Assembly (NCBI RefSeq): GCF_029911635.1
Contig: NZ_JARYTI010000020.1
Coordinates: 1-64,000 of the forward strand
DNA: 64,000 nt
Direction: 5' to 3'
Source of the DNA: Sphingomonas sp. AR_OL41
GTDB lineage: Bacteria > Pseudomonadota > Alphaproteobacteria > Sphingomonadales > Sphingomonadaceae
Numbering within the stretch: the first letter of the stretch is position 1; each line of letters starts with the position of its first letter. This document shows positions 47,770 through 57,253 of this stretch, piece after piece. Made by a program: the position numbers and the translations under genes. Under the pieces are notes generated by a model. The model was not told the origin of the DNA. It worked only from the letters and a program-made list of their open reading frames with translations, and ran no database searches.

Positions 47770-48663
47770 TCAGCGCGGTACCGCGGCGACGGGTTCCGCC
47801 ATGCCGGCGCTGGCGAGTTCGTGCTCGGCCTGGATGAAACCATAGGCCGGGACGATCTCGCCATGCCGGTCGGTGATCGCGTCCCAGTGCCGAACGACCT
47901 GCTCGCCCGCATCAGCGCCCCCGCCGACCCGCAGCCCCGGCGACAGCGTCACGCTGGCGCTCGCGAAATGTCCCGCGCCGGCGCAGAGGATCGCGCGCGT
48001 CGGCGCGTCGGCGCCGGCCAGCGCGAGCAGGCCGGGGCTTACCAGCGCCGGATCGAGCAGGTGCAGGCCTTCTTCGGACAGCACGCCCTGCGTCATCTGC
48101 GTTGCCGCCGTCGGCGCGAGGCAGTTGACGCGAATGTCGTATTTCTCGCCTTCTATCGCCAGCGTCTGCATCAGCCCGACCAGCGCCATCTTCGCTGCGC
48201 CGTAATTGGCCTGGCCGAAATTGCCGTAGAGCCCCGATGAGGAGGTCGTCATGACGATGCGCCCATGGCGTTGCGCGCGCATGATGTCCCACACCGCCTT
48301 GCTGCAAACGACCGAGCCCATCAGATGGACGTCGACCACCAGCCGGAAGTCGTCGAGCGTCATCTTGGCGAAGCTCTTGTCGCGCAGGATGCCGGCATTG
48401 TTGACCAGAATGTCGATCCGACCCCAGCGATCCATGACCTGCTCGACCATTGCGCCGACCATCGCCTCATCGCTGACCGAAGCTGCGATCGCCAACGCGT
48501 CGCGGCCCGTTGCGACGATCTCGGCGGCGACACGCTCCGCCGCCGCCTGCGCAAGGTCGTTGACCACGACGCGCGCGCCTTGGCGAGCGAGGAACAGCGC
48601 ATGTTCGCGGCCCAGCCCGCCGCCAGCGCCGGTGACGATGGCGACGCGTCCATTGAGTGACAT
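47770..48663 (-). CDS. SDR-family NAD(P)-dependent oxidoreductase
   Basis: 297 residues from ATG 48663 (GGAGGAA upstream). Cofactor site TGAGGGLG (about 10-17), NNAG (about 93), catalytic Ser in TTSSSGLYGN and YGAAK with Tyr and Lys. Best resembles the 3-hydroxyacyl-CoA dehydrogenase-like SDRs with a longer C-terminus. It probably oxidises a hydroxylated intermediate within the esterase/ligase cluster. Confidence 0.9.
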   Translation of the reverse strand: MSLNGRVAIVTGAGGGLGREHALFLARQGARVVVNDLAQAAAERVAAEIVATGRDALAIAASVSDEAMVGAMVEQVMDRWGRIDILVNNAGILRDKSFAKMTLDDFRLVVDVHLMGSVVCSKAVWDIMRAQRHGRIVMTTSSSGLYGNFGQANYGAAKMALVGLMQTLAIEGEKYDIRVNCLAPTAATQMTQGVLSEEGLHLLDPALVSPGLLALAGADAPTRAILCAGAGHFASASVTLSPGLRVGGGADAGEQVVRHWDAITDRHGEIVPAYGFIQAEHELASAGMAEPVAAVPR

Positions 48664-48782
48664 CCGGATTCCTCCCCTTGTTTCGTGCCGGGAGGCATAG
48701 CCAGTCATTCATTCACTATCAATATAGTGAAACTTCTCTCGGCTGCGTCTGACGCGACGAAGCGGCGGCCGAGGTGGTGTTG

Positions 48783-49466
48783 CTAGTTGGTGTGCCCGCG
48801 GCAGATCGAGAGGAAACCGCCGGCCATGAACAGCGCCATATGCTCCTTGGCCGCGCTGAAATCCTCGCTCTTGCACAGGCCGCCCGACAGCTTGTCGATC
48901 CGCCCGGTCCGCGCCAGCGTCAGCATCAACGCGCCGGTGACGAACTGATAGCCCCAGAATATCCGCTCCTCGGGACATTCGGGCAGGGCCTTTTTGAGCA
49001 GGCCGATCAGCCGCAGCACGACGGGGTCGAAATGCGTGTCCATCAATTCGGTGCCCCATTCGGGGGTGTTGGCGACCTGTGCGGTGAGTTGGGCGTAGTT
49101 CTTCCACCCTTCGCCGCTCTCGATATAGAGGTCGAGATCGGTGTCGAGGAACGCGCGCAGCGCACCCTCGACGGTCGGCTTGCCGCCCGTTGCCGCCTCA
49201 TATTCGTCGAGCACCTTCATGCGTCGTTCGCTGGTCACCACGGCGCGCCGCGCGAACACCGCATCGAACAGCGCCTTCTTGTCGGCGAAATAATAGTTGA
49301 GCAGCGTGTGATGGACCCCGACGCGTTTGGCGACTTCCTTCAGCGTCACGCCATAGAGGCCATGTTTGGAGAACAGATCTTCGGCCGTGTCGAGGATCTG
49401 CTCCATCGTTTCGGCGCGCTGCTCGGCCTTGCGCGGCTTGCGGGGCGGTTTCACATCCTGGGTCAC
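48783..49466 (-). CDS. TetR/AcrR-family transcriptional regulator
   Basis: 227 residues, GTG start. The helix-turn-helix is in AEDLFSKHGLYGVTLKEVAKRVGVHHTLLNYYF. C-terminal ligand domain helical. Divergent from the MFS-esterase pair; the SDR lies downstream on its strand. It likely governs the cluster, through the 151-base gap to the MFS gene. Confidence 0.9.
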   Translation of the reverse strand: MTQDVKPPRKPRKAEQRAETMEQILDTAEDLFSKHGLYGVTLKEVAKRVGVHHTLLNYYFADKKALFDAVFARRAVVTSERRMKVLDEYEAATGGKPTVEGALRAFLDTDLDLYIESGEGWKNYAQLTAQVANTPEWGTELMDTHFDPVVLRLIGLLKKALPECPEERIFWGYQFVTGALMLTLARTGRIDKLSGGLCKSEDFSAAKEHMALFMAGGFLSICRGHTN

Positions 49467-49617
49467 GACATTGTCCTTTCAGCCAGATTGGCCGACCGTC
49501 AACCCATGTCGCCGCCCCTTTCATAATATTCACACGCGCGAGAGTGTTTGTTTGACAGCGCACGATAGCGCTCGCATGGTGCCGGTCAACGCCAACACAG
49601 GCACATAGAGGGGATGC

Positions 49618-50907
49618 GTGGGTATTCAGGCCACCACCGACGCGGCGCCGACCGCAACCGCGCCGCACGCCGGGATCACGCTCTTCGCACTGACCTTCGT
49701 CTATGTGATCAATTTCCTCGACCGGCAGCTGCTCGGCATCCTGGCCAAGCCGATCGAGGAAACGCTGCACATTACCGACGGCCAGCTCGGCCTGATCGGC
49801 GGGCTGTATTTCGCGATGTTCTATTGCTTCATCGCCATCCCGGTCGGCTGGCTCGCCGACCGCACCAACCGCGTCGGCATCGTCGCGCTGGCCTGTGCGA
49901 TCTGGAGCGCGGCGACGATCTGCTGCGGGCTCGCCACAACCTATCCGCAGCTCGTCCTCGCGCGCATGACGGTTGGCTTCGGCGAAGCAGGCGGCGTGCC
50001 GCCCTCCTATGCGATCATCGCCGACAGCTTCCCGCCCGGGCGGCGCGGCGTGGCCTATGGCACCTTCAATCTTGGCCCACCGATCGGCGCGGCACTGGGC
50101 ATCGCGTTCGGTGCCTCGATCGCCGCCGCGTTCGACTGGCGCTACGCCTTTATTGGCATCGGCGCGATCGGCGTGGTCACCGCGATCCTCGTCAAGCTGT
50201 TCCTGCGTGAGCCGGTGCGCGGCCAGTTCGATCCGGTGCCCGCGCACCCGGTCGATCGCGTCGCCTTCTGGGGCGTGCTGCGGATGTTCTTCACCCACAA
50301 GGTGTTGATGCTCGCGGCGCTGGGCAGCGGCGCGACGCAGTTCGTCACCTATGGGCTGGGCAATTTCGCGGTGCTGTTCCTGATGCGCGAAAAGGGCATG
50401 GATTTTCACCAGATCGCCGTCTGGTACGCGCTCGCGGTGCTGATCGGCATGGGATCGGGCATGATCATCTCGGGCCGTGTGATCGACCGCCTGTCGCAGC
50501 GCTCCCGCGCGATTTACGCAACCGGGCCGGCACTGTCGCTCGCCATCGCGCTGCCCTTCTATGTCGCGTTCGTGTGGGCACCCAGTTGGCCACTCGCGCT
50601 GATCCTGCTGACCGTGGTGATGGTACTCAATTATTTCTACCTCTCGGCCTCGGTCGCGCTGGTGCAGGAGGAAGTGCGCCCCGACCAGCGCGTGCTTGCG
50701 GGGGCGCTGCTGCTGCTGGTGATGAACTTTATCGGCCTCGGGCTCGGGCCCACCTATGTCGGCGCGGCGAGCGACTGGTTCGCCCGACACGGCCACGCCC
50801 ATGCGCTGCAGATCGCGCTCTACTCACTCACCCCCTTCTACCTCATCGCCATCCTGCTGTTCCTCGGGCTGGCACGCATCCTCCGCGCCGAAGGGAAGGC
50901 TTCATGA
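49618..50907 (+). CDS. MFS transporter, spinster type
   Basis: 429 residues, GTG start, 12 helices. NFLDRQLLGILAKPI in helix 1, LADRTNRVG in loop 2-3 and GFGEAGGVPPSYA in helix 5 match the other spinster-like transporter in the window. Overlaps the carboxylesterase start by 4 bases, so the two are coupled. Substrate unknown; context suggests an ester, its acid, or a lipid-like compound. Confidence 0.9.
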   Translation: MGIQATTDAAPTATAPHAGITLFALTFVYVINFLDRQLLGILAKPIEETLHITDGQLGLIGGLYFAMFYCFIAIPVGWLADRTNRVGIVALACAIWSAATICCGLATTYPQLVLARMTVGFGEAGGVPPSYAIIADSFPPGRRGVAYGTFNLGPPIGAALGIAFGASIAAAFDWRYAFIGIGAIGVVTAILVKLFLREPVRGQFDPVPAHPVDRVAFWGVLRMFFTHKVLMLAALGSGATQFVTYGLGNFAVLFLMREKGMDFHQIAVWYALAVLIGMGSGMIISGRVIDRLSQRSRAIYATGPALSLAIALPFYVAFVWAPSWPLALILLTVVMVLNYFYLSASVALVQEEVRPDQRVLAGALLLLVMNFIGLGLGPTYVGAASDWFARHGHAHALQIALYSLTPFYLIAILLFLGLARILRAEGKAS

Positions 50908-52541
50908 TGACGCTCCGCCGCCTGATCGCCGCTGCCTGTGTCGCAATTGCCGGCCCGGCCGCCGCGCAAACCGCCGCACCCATGGTCGATGCTCCGGCCG
51001 GGGCAGTGCGCGGGCAGGCCGAGGGCGACATCCGTGTGTTCAAGGGCATTCCCTACGCTCTGCCGCCCGTACAGGGCCGGCGCTGGCAACCGCCGGTCGC
51101 GATGCCGCGCTGGCCCGTCGCGCGCGATGCCACGGCATTCGGCCCGGCCTGTATTCAGCCGCAGAGCAAGACCGTCTCGGTCTATTCGGGCGAGGTATTG
51201 CCGACGAGCGAGGATTGCCTGACGCTCAATATCTGGGCGCCCGCATATGCCCGCAACGCCCCGGTGTTTTTCTGGATTCACGGCGGCGCGCTCGTGAGCG
51301 GGTCGAGCCGTGAGGCGCTGTATGACGGCAAACAATTGGCCGCGCGCGGCGCCATCGTCGTGTCGATCAACTACCGGCTCGGCGTGCTCGGCTGGTTCGC
51401 CCATCCCGAGCTGGGCCGCGAATCGCCGCAGCGCCTGTCGGGCAATTACGGGCTGCTCGACCAGATCGCCGCGCTGCGCTGGGTGCGCGCCAATATCGCC
51501 GCGTTCGGCGGCGACCCGGCCAACGTCACGATCGCCGGTGAATCGGCCGGCGGTTTGAGCGTGATGTACCTGCTCGGATCACCGCCCGCGCGCGGGCTGT
51601 TCGCCAAGGCGATCAGCGAGAGCGGCTATATGGTCTCGATGCCCGACCTCAAGAAGAGCGTGTTCGGCGCACCCTCGGGCGAAGGTGCCGGGCAGTTGCT
51701 TGCCGCCGCCTTGCAGGCGCCGGATGTCGCGACGTTGCGCGGCATGGATGCGCAAACGCTGACCAACGCTGCCGCCGGCCTCGGCTTTGCGCCGCAGGGG
51801 GTGGTCGATGGCGTGGTGCTGCCGCAACAGATGGTGTCGGCGTTCGACGAGGGAAAGCAGGCCCCGGTGCCGCTGCTGATCGGGTTCAACCAGGGGGAGA
51901 TCCGCTCGCTGACCATCCTCGCGCCCAAGGCGCCGTCGACGCCGGCCGCCTATGAAGCGACGATCCGCGAGCGTTACGGCGATCTCGCCGACGCCTTTCT
52001 GCGCCTCTATCCGACTGCCGACTACAAGGAGAGCATTCTCGCAACGACCCGCGACGCCTTGTACGGCTGGACCGCGGAACGCATGGCGCGCAAGCAGACC
52101 GCGCTCGGCCAGCCGGCCTATCTCTATCTGTTCGACCATGGTTATCCGGCCGCCGACGATGCCGGCCTGCACGCCTTCCACGCGAGCGAATTGCCGTTCG
52201 TGTTCGGCACGCTCGATCGCACGCCGCCGCACTGGCCGCGCATTCCGGCCACCCCTGCCGAACGGGCGCTGTCCGACGCGATGGCCGATTACTGGACGAG
52301 CTTCGCGCGCGACGGCCGCCCGGTGGCGGGCAACGCTCCGGCCTGGGCAAGCTTCGGCGCGAGCGAGAGCTATATGCACTTCACCGACACGCCGCACCCC
52401 GAGACGAAGCTGATGCCGGGCATGTACGCGCTGAACGAAACGGTGATGTGCCGCCGCAAGGCGACGGGCAAGACCGGGTGGAACTGGAATGTCGGCCTCT
52501 ATGCGCCGAAGCTTCCGCCAGTGGCCGCCGGGTGCCCGTGA
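50904..52541 (+). CDS. Carboxylesterase type B, exported
   Basis: 545 residues. Signal peptide ends AAAQ. The type-B pattern is complete: DCLTLNIWAP, the oxyanion HGGAL, the nucleophile in GESAGG, an acidic partner around NQGE, and a His in FHASELPFVFG. It cleaves carboxylic esters, here in the periplasm. ATG 50904 overlaps the MFS stop (ATGA). It would supply the acid that the neighbouring CoA ligase activates. Confidence 0.92.
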   Translation: MMTLRRLIAAACVAIAGPAAAQTAAPMVDAPAGAVRGQAEGDIRVFKGIPYALPPVQGRRWQPPVAMPRWPVARDATAFGPACIQPQSKTVSVYSGEVLPTSEDCLTLNIWAPAYARNAPVFFWIHGGALVSGSSREALYDGKQLAARGAIVVSINYRLGVLGWFAHPELGRESPQRLSGNYGLLDQIAALRWVRANIAAFGGDPANVTIAGESAGGLSVMYLLGSPPARGLFAKAISESGYMVSMPDLKKSVFGAPSGEGAGQLLAAALQAPDVATLRGMDAQTLTNAAAGLGFAPQGVVDGVVLPQQMVSAFDEGKQAPVPLLIGFNQGEIRSLTILAPKAPSTPAAYEATIRERYGDLADAFLRLYPTADYKESILATTRDALYGWTAERMARKQTALGQPAYLYLFDHGYPAADDAGLHAFHASELPFVFGTLDRTPPHWPRIPATPAERALSDAMADYWTSFARDGRPVAGNAPAWASFGASESYMHFTDTPHPETKLMPGMYALNETVMCRRKATGKTGWNWNVGLYAPKLPPVAAGCP

Positions 52542-52570
52542 CACCCTTCGCGGTGGGCTGAAGCGCGCCC

Positions 52571-54172
52571 TCAGGCTACCCGGCGCGCGTCGATCCTGCC
52601 TTCGGCATAGTCGGCGCGTAGCCGGTTCTTGTCGATCTTGCCCGATGCGGCGAGCGGCATGGTGCCGACATCCGCCACCTGATCGGGGATCCACCAGTCG
52701 GCGACCTTGCCGCGCAGCAGCGCGATCAAGGCCTGGGGATCGTCGCGACCGCCTTGCCGCTCGACGATCAGCACCGGACGCTCGCCCCATTTGACGTCCG
52801 GTCGGCCGATGACCGCGACATGGCGCACGCTGGGATGGCGGCCGACGATCACCTCGATCTCATTCGGGTTGATCCATTCGCCGCCCGACTTGATCAGGTC
52901 CTTGGCCCGCCCGCAGATCGTCAGATTGCCCGCCGCGTCGATCATCGCGAGGTCGCCGGTGTCGAAATAGCCTTCGTCATCGAGAATTTCCGCTTCGCAC
53001 TCGAAATAGCGATCGATCACGCTGGCACCCTTGACCTTGAGGTGCCCGAGAATGTCACGCTGGGGTGTCAGCGTATTCCCTGCCGCGTCGGTGAGCTTGA
53101 GATCGATACCGATCGGCGGTCGGCCAGAGGCACGCGGCTCTTCGGGTATCGCGGCGGGCGGCGCGATGGTGCCGATCGGCGACAATTCGGTCATGCCCCA
53201 GCTGGTCTGGACGCGTGCGCCGAGCTGCTCCTCCATGCGCCGGATCAACGCATCGGGGCAACTCGACCCGCCGATCAGCACGCGCTTCAGTTTGGGCAGG
53301 GTTTCACCGGTCGCGGCGAGGTGATCGACCAGCCCGAGCCACACGGTCTGGACGCCGACCGCGACGGTGACGCCCTCGTCACGCATCACCCGCGCCAGCG
53401 CGGCCCCGTCCATCGCGCGCCCGGGAAGCACAAGTTTCGTACCCACCGCAGGCGCGGCGAACGGCAAACCCCAGCCATTGGCATGGAACATCGGCACAGC
53501 GAGCAGCAGCACATCCTCGCTGGTGAGGCCGACCGCGTCGGCTTGCAGCGCGCGCAGCGTGTGCAGATAGTTGGAGCGGTGGGTATAGACCACGCCCTTG
53601 GGGCTGCCGGTCGTACCCGACGTATAGCACAGCCCGGCCGCCGCGTTTTCATCGAAACAGCCCCATAGCCTGTCGGCACCATGCGCTGCGAGCAGCGGCT
53701 CGAACGGCCAGAGCCGCGCACGGTGCGGCGCGAGGCTTTCGAGATCGGCCGGTGCCGCGTCGAGCACGATGACGTGTTCGATGCCGGGGCAAAAGGGCGC
53801 CAGCTCGCGCAACAAGGGTAGAAGATCGCTCGACACGGCGACGATGCGGTCGTCCGCCTCGTTGACCATGGCGGCGAGATGCGCGACCGTCAGCCGCGGA
53901 TTGAGCGTGTGACACACCAACCCGGCGCCCATCGCGGCATAATAGATTTCGAGATGATGCTGGGTGTTCCAGGCAAGCGTGGCAATCCGGTCGCCAAGGG
54001 CGAGCCCGAGTGCGGCCAATGCACCCGACATCCGGTTGCTGCGCGCGCGCAGCGCCGCATAGCCGATGCGGCCGCGCGCCACGCCGCCGTCCGCCTCGAC
54101 GATCTGCGCGTCACCAAACCACTTCGCGGCATGATCCAGGAACTTGTCTACCGTCAGGCCGTAGGGCTGCAT
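52571..54172 (-). CDS. Acyl-CoA synthetase (AMP-binding)
   Basis: 533 residues from ATG 54172, which follows AAGGTG. The AMP motif YTSGTTGSPKGV, the SWGMTELSP segment, YFDTGDLA and the C-terminal GRAKDLIKSGGEWI with SGKIDKNRLR place it among medium/long-chain acyl-CoA ligases. It would activate an acid for beta-oxidation. It lies downstream of the TonB receptor on the same strand, after a terminator. Confidence 0.93.
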   Translation of the reverse strand: MQPYGLTVDKFLDHAAKWFGDAQIVEADGGVARGRIGYAALRARSNRMSGALAALGLALGDRIATLAWNTQHHLEIYYAAMGAGLVCHTLNPRLTVAHLAAMVNEADDRIVAVSSDLLPLLRELAPFCPGIEHVIVLDAAPADLESLAPHRARLWPFEPLLAAHGADRLWGCFDENAAAGLCYTSGTTGSPKGVVYTHRSNYLHTLRALQADAVGLTSEDVLLLAVPMFHANGWGLPFAAPAVGTKLVLPGRAMDGAALARVMRDEGVTVAVGVQTVWLGLVDHLAATGETLPKLKRVLIGGSSCPDALIRRMEEQLGARVQTSWGMTELSPIGTIAPPAAIPEEPRASGRPPIGIDLKLTDAAGNTLTPQRDILGHLKVKGASVIDRYFECEAEILDDEGYFDTGDLAMIDAAGNLTICGRAKDLIKSGGEWINPNEIEVIVGRHPSVRHVAVIGRPDVKWGERPVLIVERQGGRDDPQALIALLRGKVADWWIPDQVADVGTMPLAASGKIDKNRLRADYAEGRIDARRVA

Positions 54173-54197
54173 GACACCTTCGTGATTGGGAGATGGG

Positions 54198-54240
54198 AAA
54201 AAGGCACCGGCCGCCACCCCGGGGGAGCGGCGACCGGCGT
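54198..54240 (-). terminator. Rho-independent terminator after the TonB receptor
   Basis: Minus strand: GCCGGTCGCCGC, loop CCCCCGGGG region, GGCGGCCGGTGCC, then TTTTT. An imperfect but GC-rich stem just after the receptor stop codon at 54249. Confidence 0.75.
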
Positions 54241-54248
54241 CGAGGGGA

Positions 54249-56495
54249 TCAGAAAGTCTTCAGCACCTTCAGACCGTACTGGCGCGGCGGGCCGGAAAAA
54301 TAGAGCCCGCTGTTGAGCGACGCCGGGTAATGCTGGTTGGTGATGTTGGTGCCATAGGCGGTCACCGTCCAGCTGCCATGCTGCCACGCCAGCTGCGCAT
54401 TGACGACGTTGCGGTCGGTAAGCCGGTCGCCACGCGACGCATTCTGGAACAAGGTCGCCCATTGCGGCGCGATATGGCCATAGTTGATACGCGGCGTGAT
54501 CGTGTCGCTGTCACCGACCTTGATCTCATATTGCGCGCCGATGTTGAAGGTTAAGTTCGGCGCATAGGTCTGCTCGCGCCCCTTGAGCGCGATACAGGTA
54601 CCGCTCACCGGGCCGGTAAGCGGGTTGCACGCCGTCGTCGTCGCCGCGCGCGGATCGCTGGCATAGAATTCGCCGAGCTCGCTGTGCAGCACGTTGATCC
54701 CGGCATCGAGCGAAAAGGCGCCGAAGTGGAAATCGGCATTGGCCTCGAAGCCGTAGATCTTCGTGCTGTGCGGCACGTTGAGCTCGATCCCGAAGGTCGG
54801 GAAGGTCGGATAGCCAATGATGACCTGGAAGTTGCGATAATCATTGTAGAAGCCGTCGATCGTCAGGCGGATATGATTGTCCGCGAGATTGCTCTTCCAG
54901 CCGCCTTCGAACGACTTGACCTTTTCCGGCTCGAACGGGGCAGGCAGACCCAGCCCGACCGGCACGTTGAGACCGCCCGGGCGGAAACCGGTCGCGACGA
55001 AAGCGTAGAGATAGTTGTTCGGGTCGACCTTCCAGCCGAGCGACATCTTGTAGGAGAAATTGTCAGACTTGGTCGTCTGGTCGTCGCGAATATAGGTGCC
55101 GTACTGCATGACGTCGACACGGTTGGTCGACTGGCTCGCGGTATAGCGGCCGCCCACTTCGACCTTGAAATTGTCGGTGATGTTGAACCCGACCTGCCCG
55201 AAGACCGCCAGCGACCGCTCGGGGTTGCGCCCCGCGAGCCGATACTGCGCCGCATTCAGATTGAGCGGATAGGCCAGGTCGACCACGAAATTGGTGTCCG
55301 GATACAGGTAGAAATAGGTGTTCCACAGCCCGAACGCGCCGACCAGCCAGGTGAAGCGCTGGTGGTCTGGCGAGATGATGTTGAATTCTTGCGAGAACTG
55401 CGTCTCGGTGACGTTGTCGAAGAAGTAGGTGTTGGCGGCCCCGGTCGGCGAGTTTGTGCCGTCGAGGTCGGTGCCGTAGCGAATGTTGGCGTTCTGCAGG
55501 CTGGTGATCGAGCGGAACTTGATGCCGCTGTCGGTGTCATACTCCATCTTCAGGATCGAGCGGACGAACTTGTCGCGTGCCTCCATCGGCGCGTTGGCGG
55601 AGATGTCGAAGAGATCGTGATATTTGGGATTGGGCGCGCTCGCGCCGGGAATGGTCTGGTAGAAATCGGTCGCCGGGCTCGCCGGATAGCCGCCGAAGTT
55701 CATATAGCCGAGGTCGGTTTTCGACAGGATCGAGAAATTCTCGCTCGGCTTCCACAACAGGCTGATACGCCCGGCGACCATGCCCAGGTCGCCATTGTGG
55801 CTGTTATAGGCCCCGCCGGCCGGGCCGGTGACGTGGAAGAAGCCGTCGCGCCGCTCGCCATAAAGCGAAATCCGCGAAGCGAAGGTGTCGCTCACCGGCA
55901 GGTTGATCGCGCCCTGCGCGCCGACGTCGTTGTAATTGCCGTAATTGGCGTTGAAATAACCGTGCGTGCCGCCGTTGATGATCGGGTCGTTGGTGTTGAC
56001 GAACACTGCGCCGCCGGTCGCGTTCTGGCCGACGATTGTACCCTGCGGCCCGCGCAGCACCTGGATGTTGGCGATGTCGTAATAGGGCTCGCCCTGGACA
56101 TAGCCGGGGAAGGTCGGCACGCCGTCGCGGTAGACGATGACGCCCGTCGTCGTCTGGGCATTATGCTCGGCCTTGCCGATGCCGCGGACGTTGAAGTCGT
56201 TGCCCTGGCCGAAATTGTTTACCACGACGCTGGGGGTGGCGAACTGCAGCGCATCGACGTTTACGACGCCCTTGTTGGCGAGATCGGTACCGCTGAGCAC
56301 CGAGACCGACGCTGCCGTCGTCATCAGGTTTTCGTTGCGGCGCTGTGCCGTCACGACGATGTCCGGCGTGCTGTCGGCCGCCGTGTCGGCGGCGCCATCG
56401 CTCTTTGCAGGCGGCGCTGCGGTTTGCGCGGCAGCCGGACCGCAACAACCCAGTGCCAGCGCCGATGCGCTCAGCAGAAATGCACAGGCCTTCAT
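54249..56495 (-). CDS. TonB-dependent receptor
   Basis: 748 residues from ATG 56495 (GGGAGGGG upstream). Signal peptide ends AAAQ, TonB box DIVVTAQRR, plug with LRGPQGTIVGQNATGG, barrel ending LKTF. No STN domain. It would import the substrate of the SDR-MFS-esterase-ligase cluster. The first in-frame Met at 56627 lies too far upstream. Confidence 0.93.
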   Translation of the reverse strand: MKACAFLLSASALALGCCGPAAAQTAAPPAKSDGAADTAADSTPDIVVTAQRRNENLMTTAASVSVLSGTDLANKGVVNVDALQFATPSVVVNNFGQGNDFNVRGIGKAEHNAQTTTGVIVYRDGVPTFPGYVQGEPYYDIANIQVLRGPQGTIVGQNATGGAVFVNTNDPIINGGTHGYFNANYGNYNDVGAQGAINLPVSDTFASRISLYGERRDGFFHVTGPAGGAYNSHNGDLGMVAGRISLLWKPSENFSILSKTDLGYMNFGGYPASPATDFYQTIPGASAPNPKYHDLFDISANAPMEARDKFVRSILKMEYDTDSGIKFRSITSLQNANIRYGTDLDGTNSPTGAANTYFFDNVTETQFSQEFNIISPDHQRFTWLVGAFGLWNTYFYLYPDTNFVVDLAYPLNLNAAQYRLAGRNPERSLAVFGQVGFNITDNFKVEVGGRYTASQSTNRVDVMQYGTYIRDDQTTKSDNFSYKMSLGWKVDPNNYLYAFVATGFRPGGLNVPVGLGLPAPFEPEKVKSFEGGWKSNLADNHIRLTIDGFYNDYRNFQVIIGYPTFPTFGIELNVPHSTKIYGFEANADFHFGAFSLDAGINVLHSELGEFYASDPRAATTTACNPLTGPVSGTCIALKGREQTYAPNLTFNIGAQYEIKVGDSDTITPRINYGHIAPQWATLFQNASRGDRLTDRNVVNAQLAWQHGSWTVTAYGTNITNQHYPASLNSGLYFSGPPRQYGLKVLKTF

Positions 56496-56671
56496 ATTCC
56501 CCTCCCTTGGTCGATCCTCACGCTCTTCGGCGCCGATCGATTCAAGATGCAGCAAAGCGGCGACCGACACAACACTAATTCTCCGCTGAGTGAATGAAAA
56601 CGGTGGCGTGAGCGAGACTCCGCGCAACCTGCGAACGGCTGTCCCATCGGGAGCATTGCTCGTGTTAACCT

Positions 56672-57253
56672 ATGTCGTTACGAGTTGCCGTCGTGAGCGA
56701 TCCTGTTACCGACGCCCGTGCGTACCTGACCGAGATGCTGGTTCGAACCGGCGCGGAGGACCGCGCCGCCTTTCGCGACCTCTATCGATTGACCTCGGCG
56801 AAGCTTTTTGGCGTGTGCCTGCGTATCTGCGGTGAAAGGCAGGCGGCGGAAGACGTGTTGCACGAAGTCTATCTCACGGTGTGGAAACGGGCCGGCGCCT
56901 ATGAGCCCGGCCGGGCGAGCCCGATCACCTGGCTGGCGACGATCGCGCGCAACCGCGCGATCGACTGGCGCCGCGCGCAGGGCATTCGCCGCCACGCGCC
57001 GATCGGGGATGCGCCCGACATCGCCGACGCAGCCCCGCTGGCAAGCGAGACGATGGAGAGCGACGAGGCCGCGCACCATCTGTCGCAATGCCTTGACGGG
57101 CTCGACGACAATCAACGCGTCGCGATTCGCACCGCCTTCTTCGAAGGCGTGACCTATGCCGAACTGGCCGAACGCCAGGCGGTACCGCTCGGCACGATGA
57201 AAAGCTGGGTACGGCGCGGTCTCGCGCGCTTGAAGGAATGCCTCGAGCGATGA
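56672..57253 (+). CDS. sigK: ECF sigma factor (SigK/ECF19-like)
   Basis: 193 residues (172-186 if GTG 56693 is used). Region 2 carries AAEDVLHEVYLTVWKRAGAYEPG and SPITWLATIARNRAIDWRR; region 4 ends GVTYAELAERQAVPLGTMKSWVRRGL. The SPxxWL signature is shared with SigK. The anti-sigma gene overlaps it by 4 bases, and a fasciclin gene follows. In mycobacteria SigK/RskA control fasciclin-domain antigens; the same pairing appears here. Confidence 0.9.
   Translation: MSLRVAVVSDPVTDARAYLTEMLVRTGAEDRAAFRDLYRLTSAKLFGVCLRICGERQAAEDVLHEVYLTVWKRAGAYEPGRASPITWLATIARNRAIDWRRAQGIRRHAPIGDAPDIADAAPLASETMESDEAAHHLSQCLDGLDDNQRVAIRTAFFEGVTYAELAERQAVPLGTMKSWVRRGLARLKECLER

Noticed and set aside
45285..47912. Minus-strand frame of 875 codons over GtrA and GT-C genes
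   Set aside because: Overlaps well-supported genes on both strands and is low-complexity in Arg, Gln and Asp.
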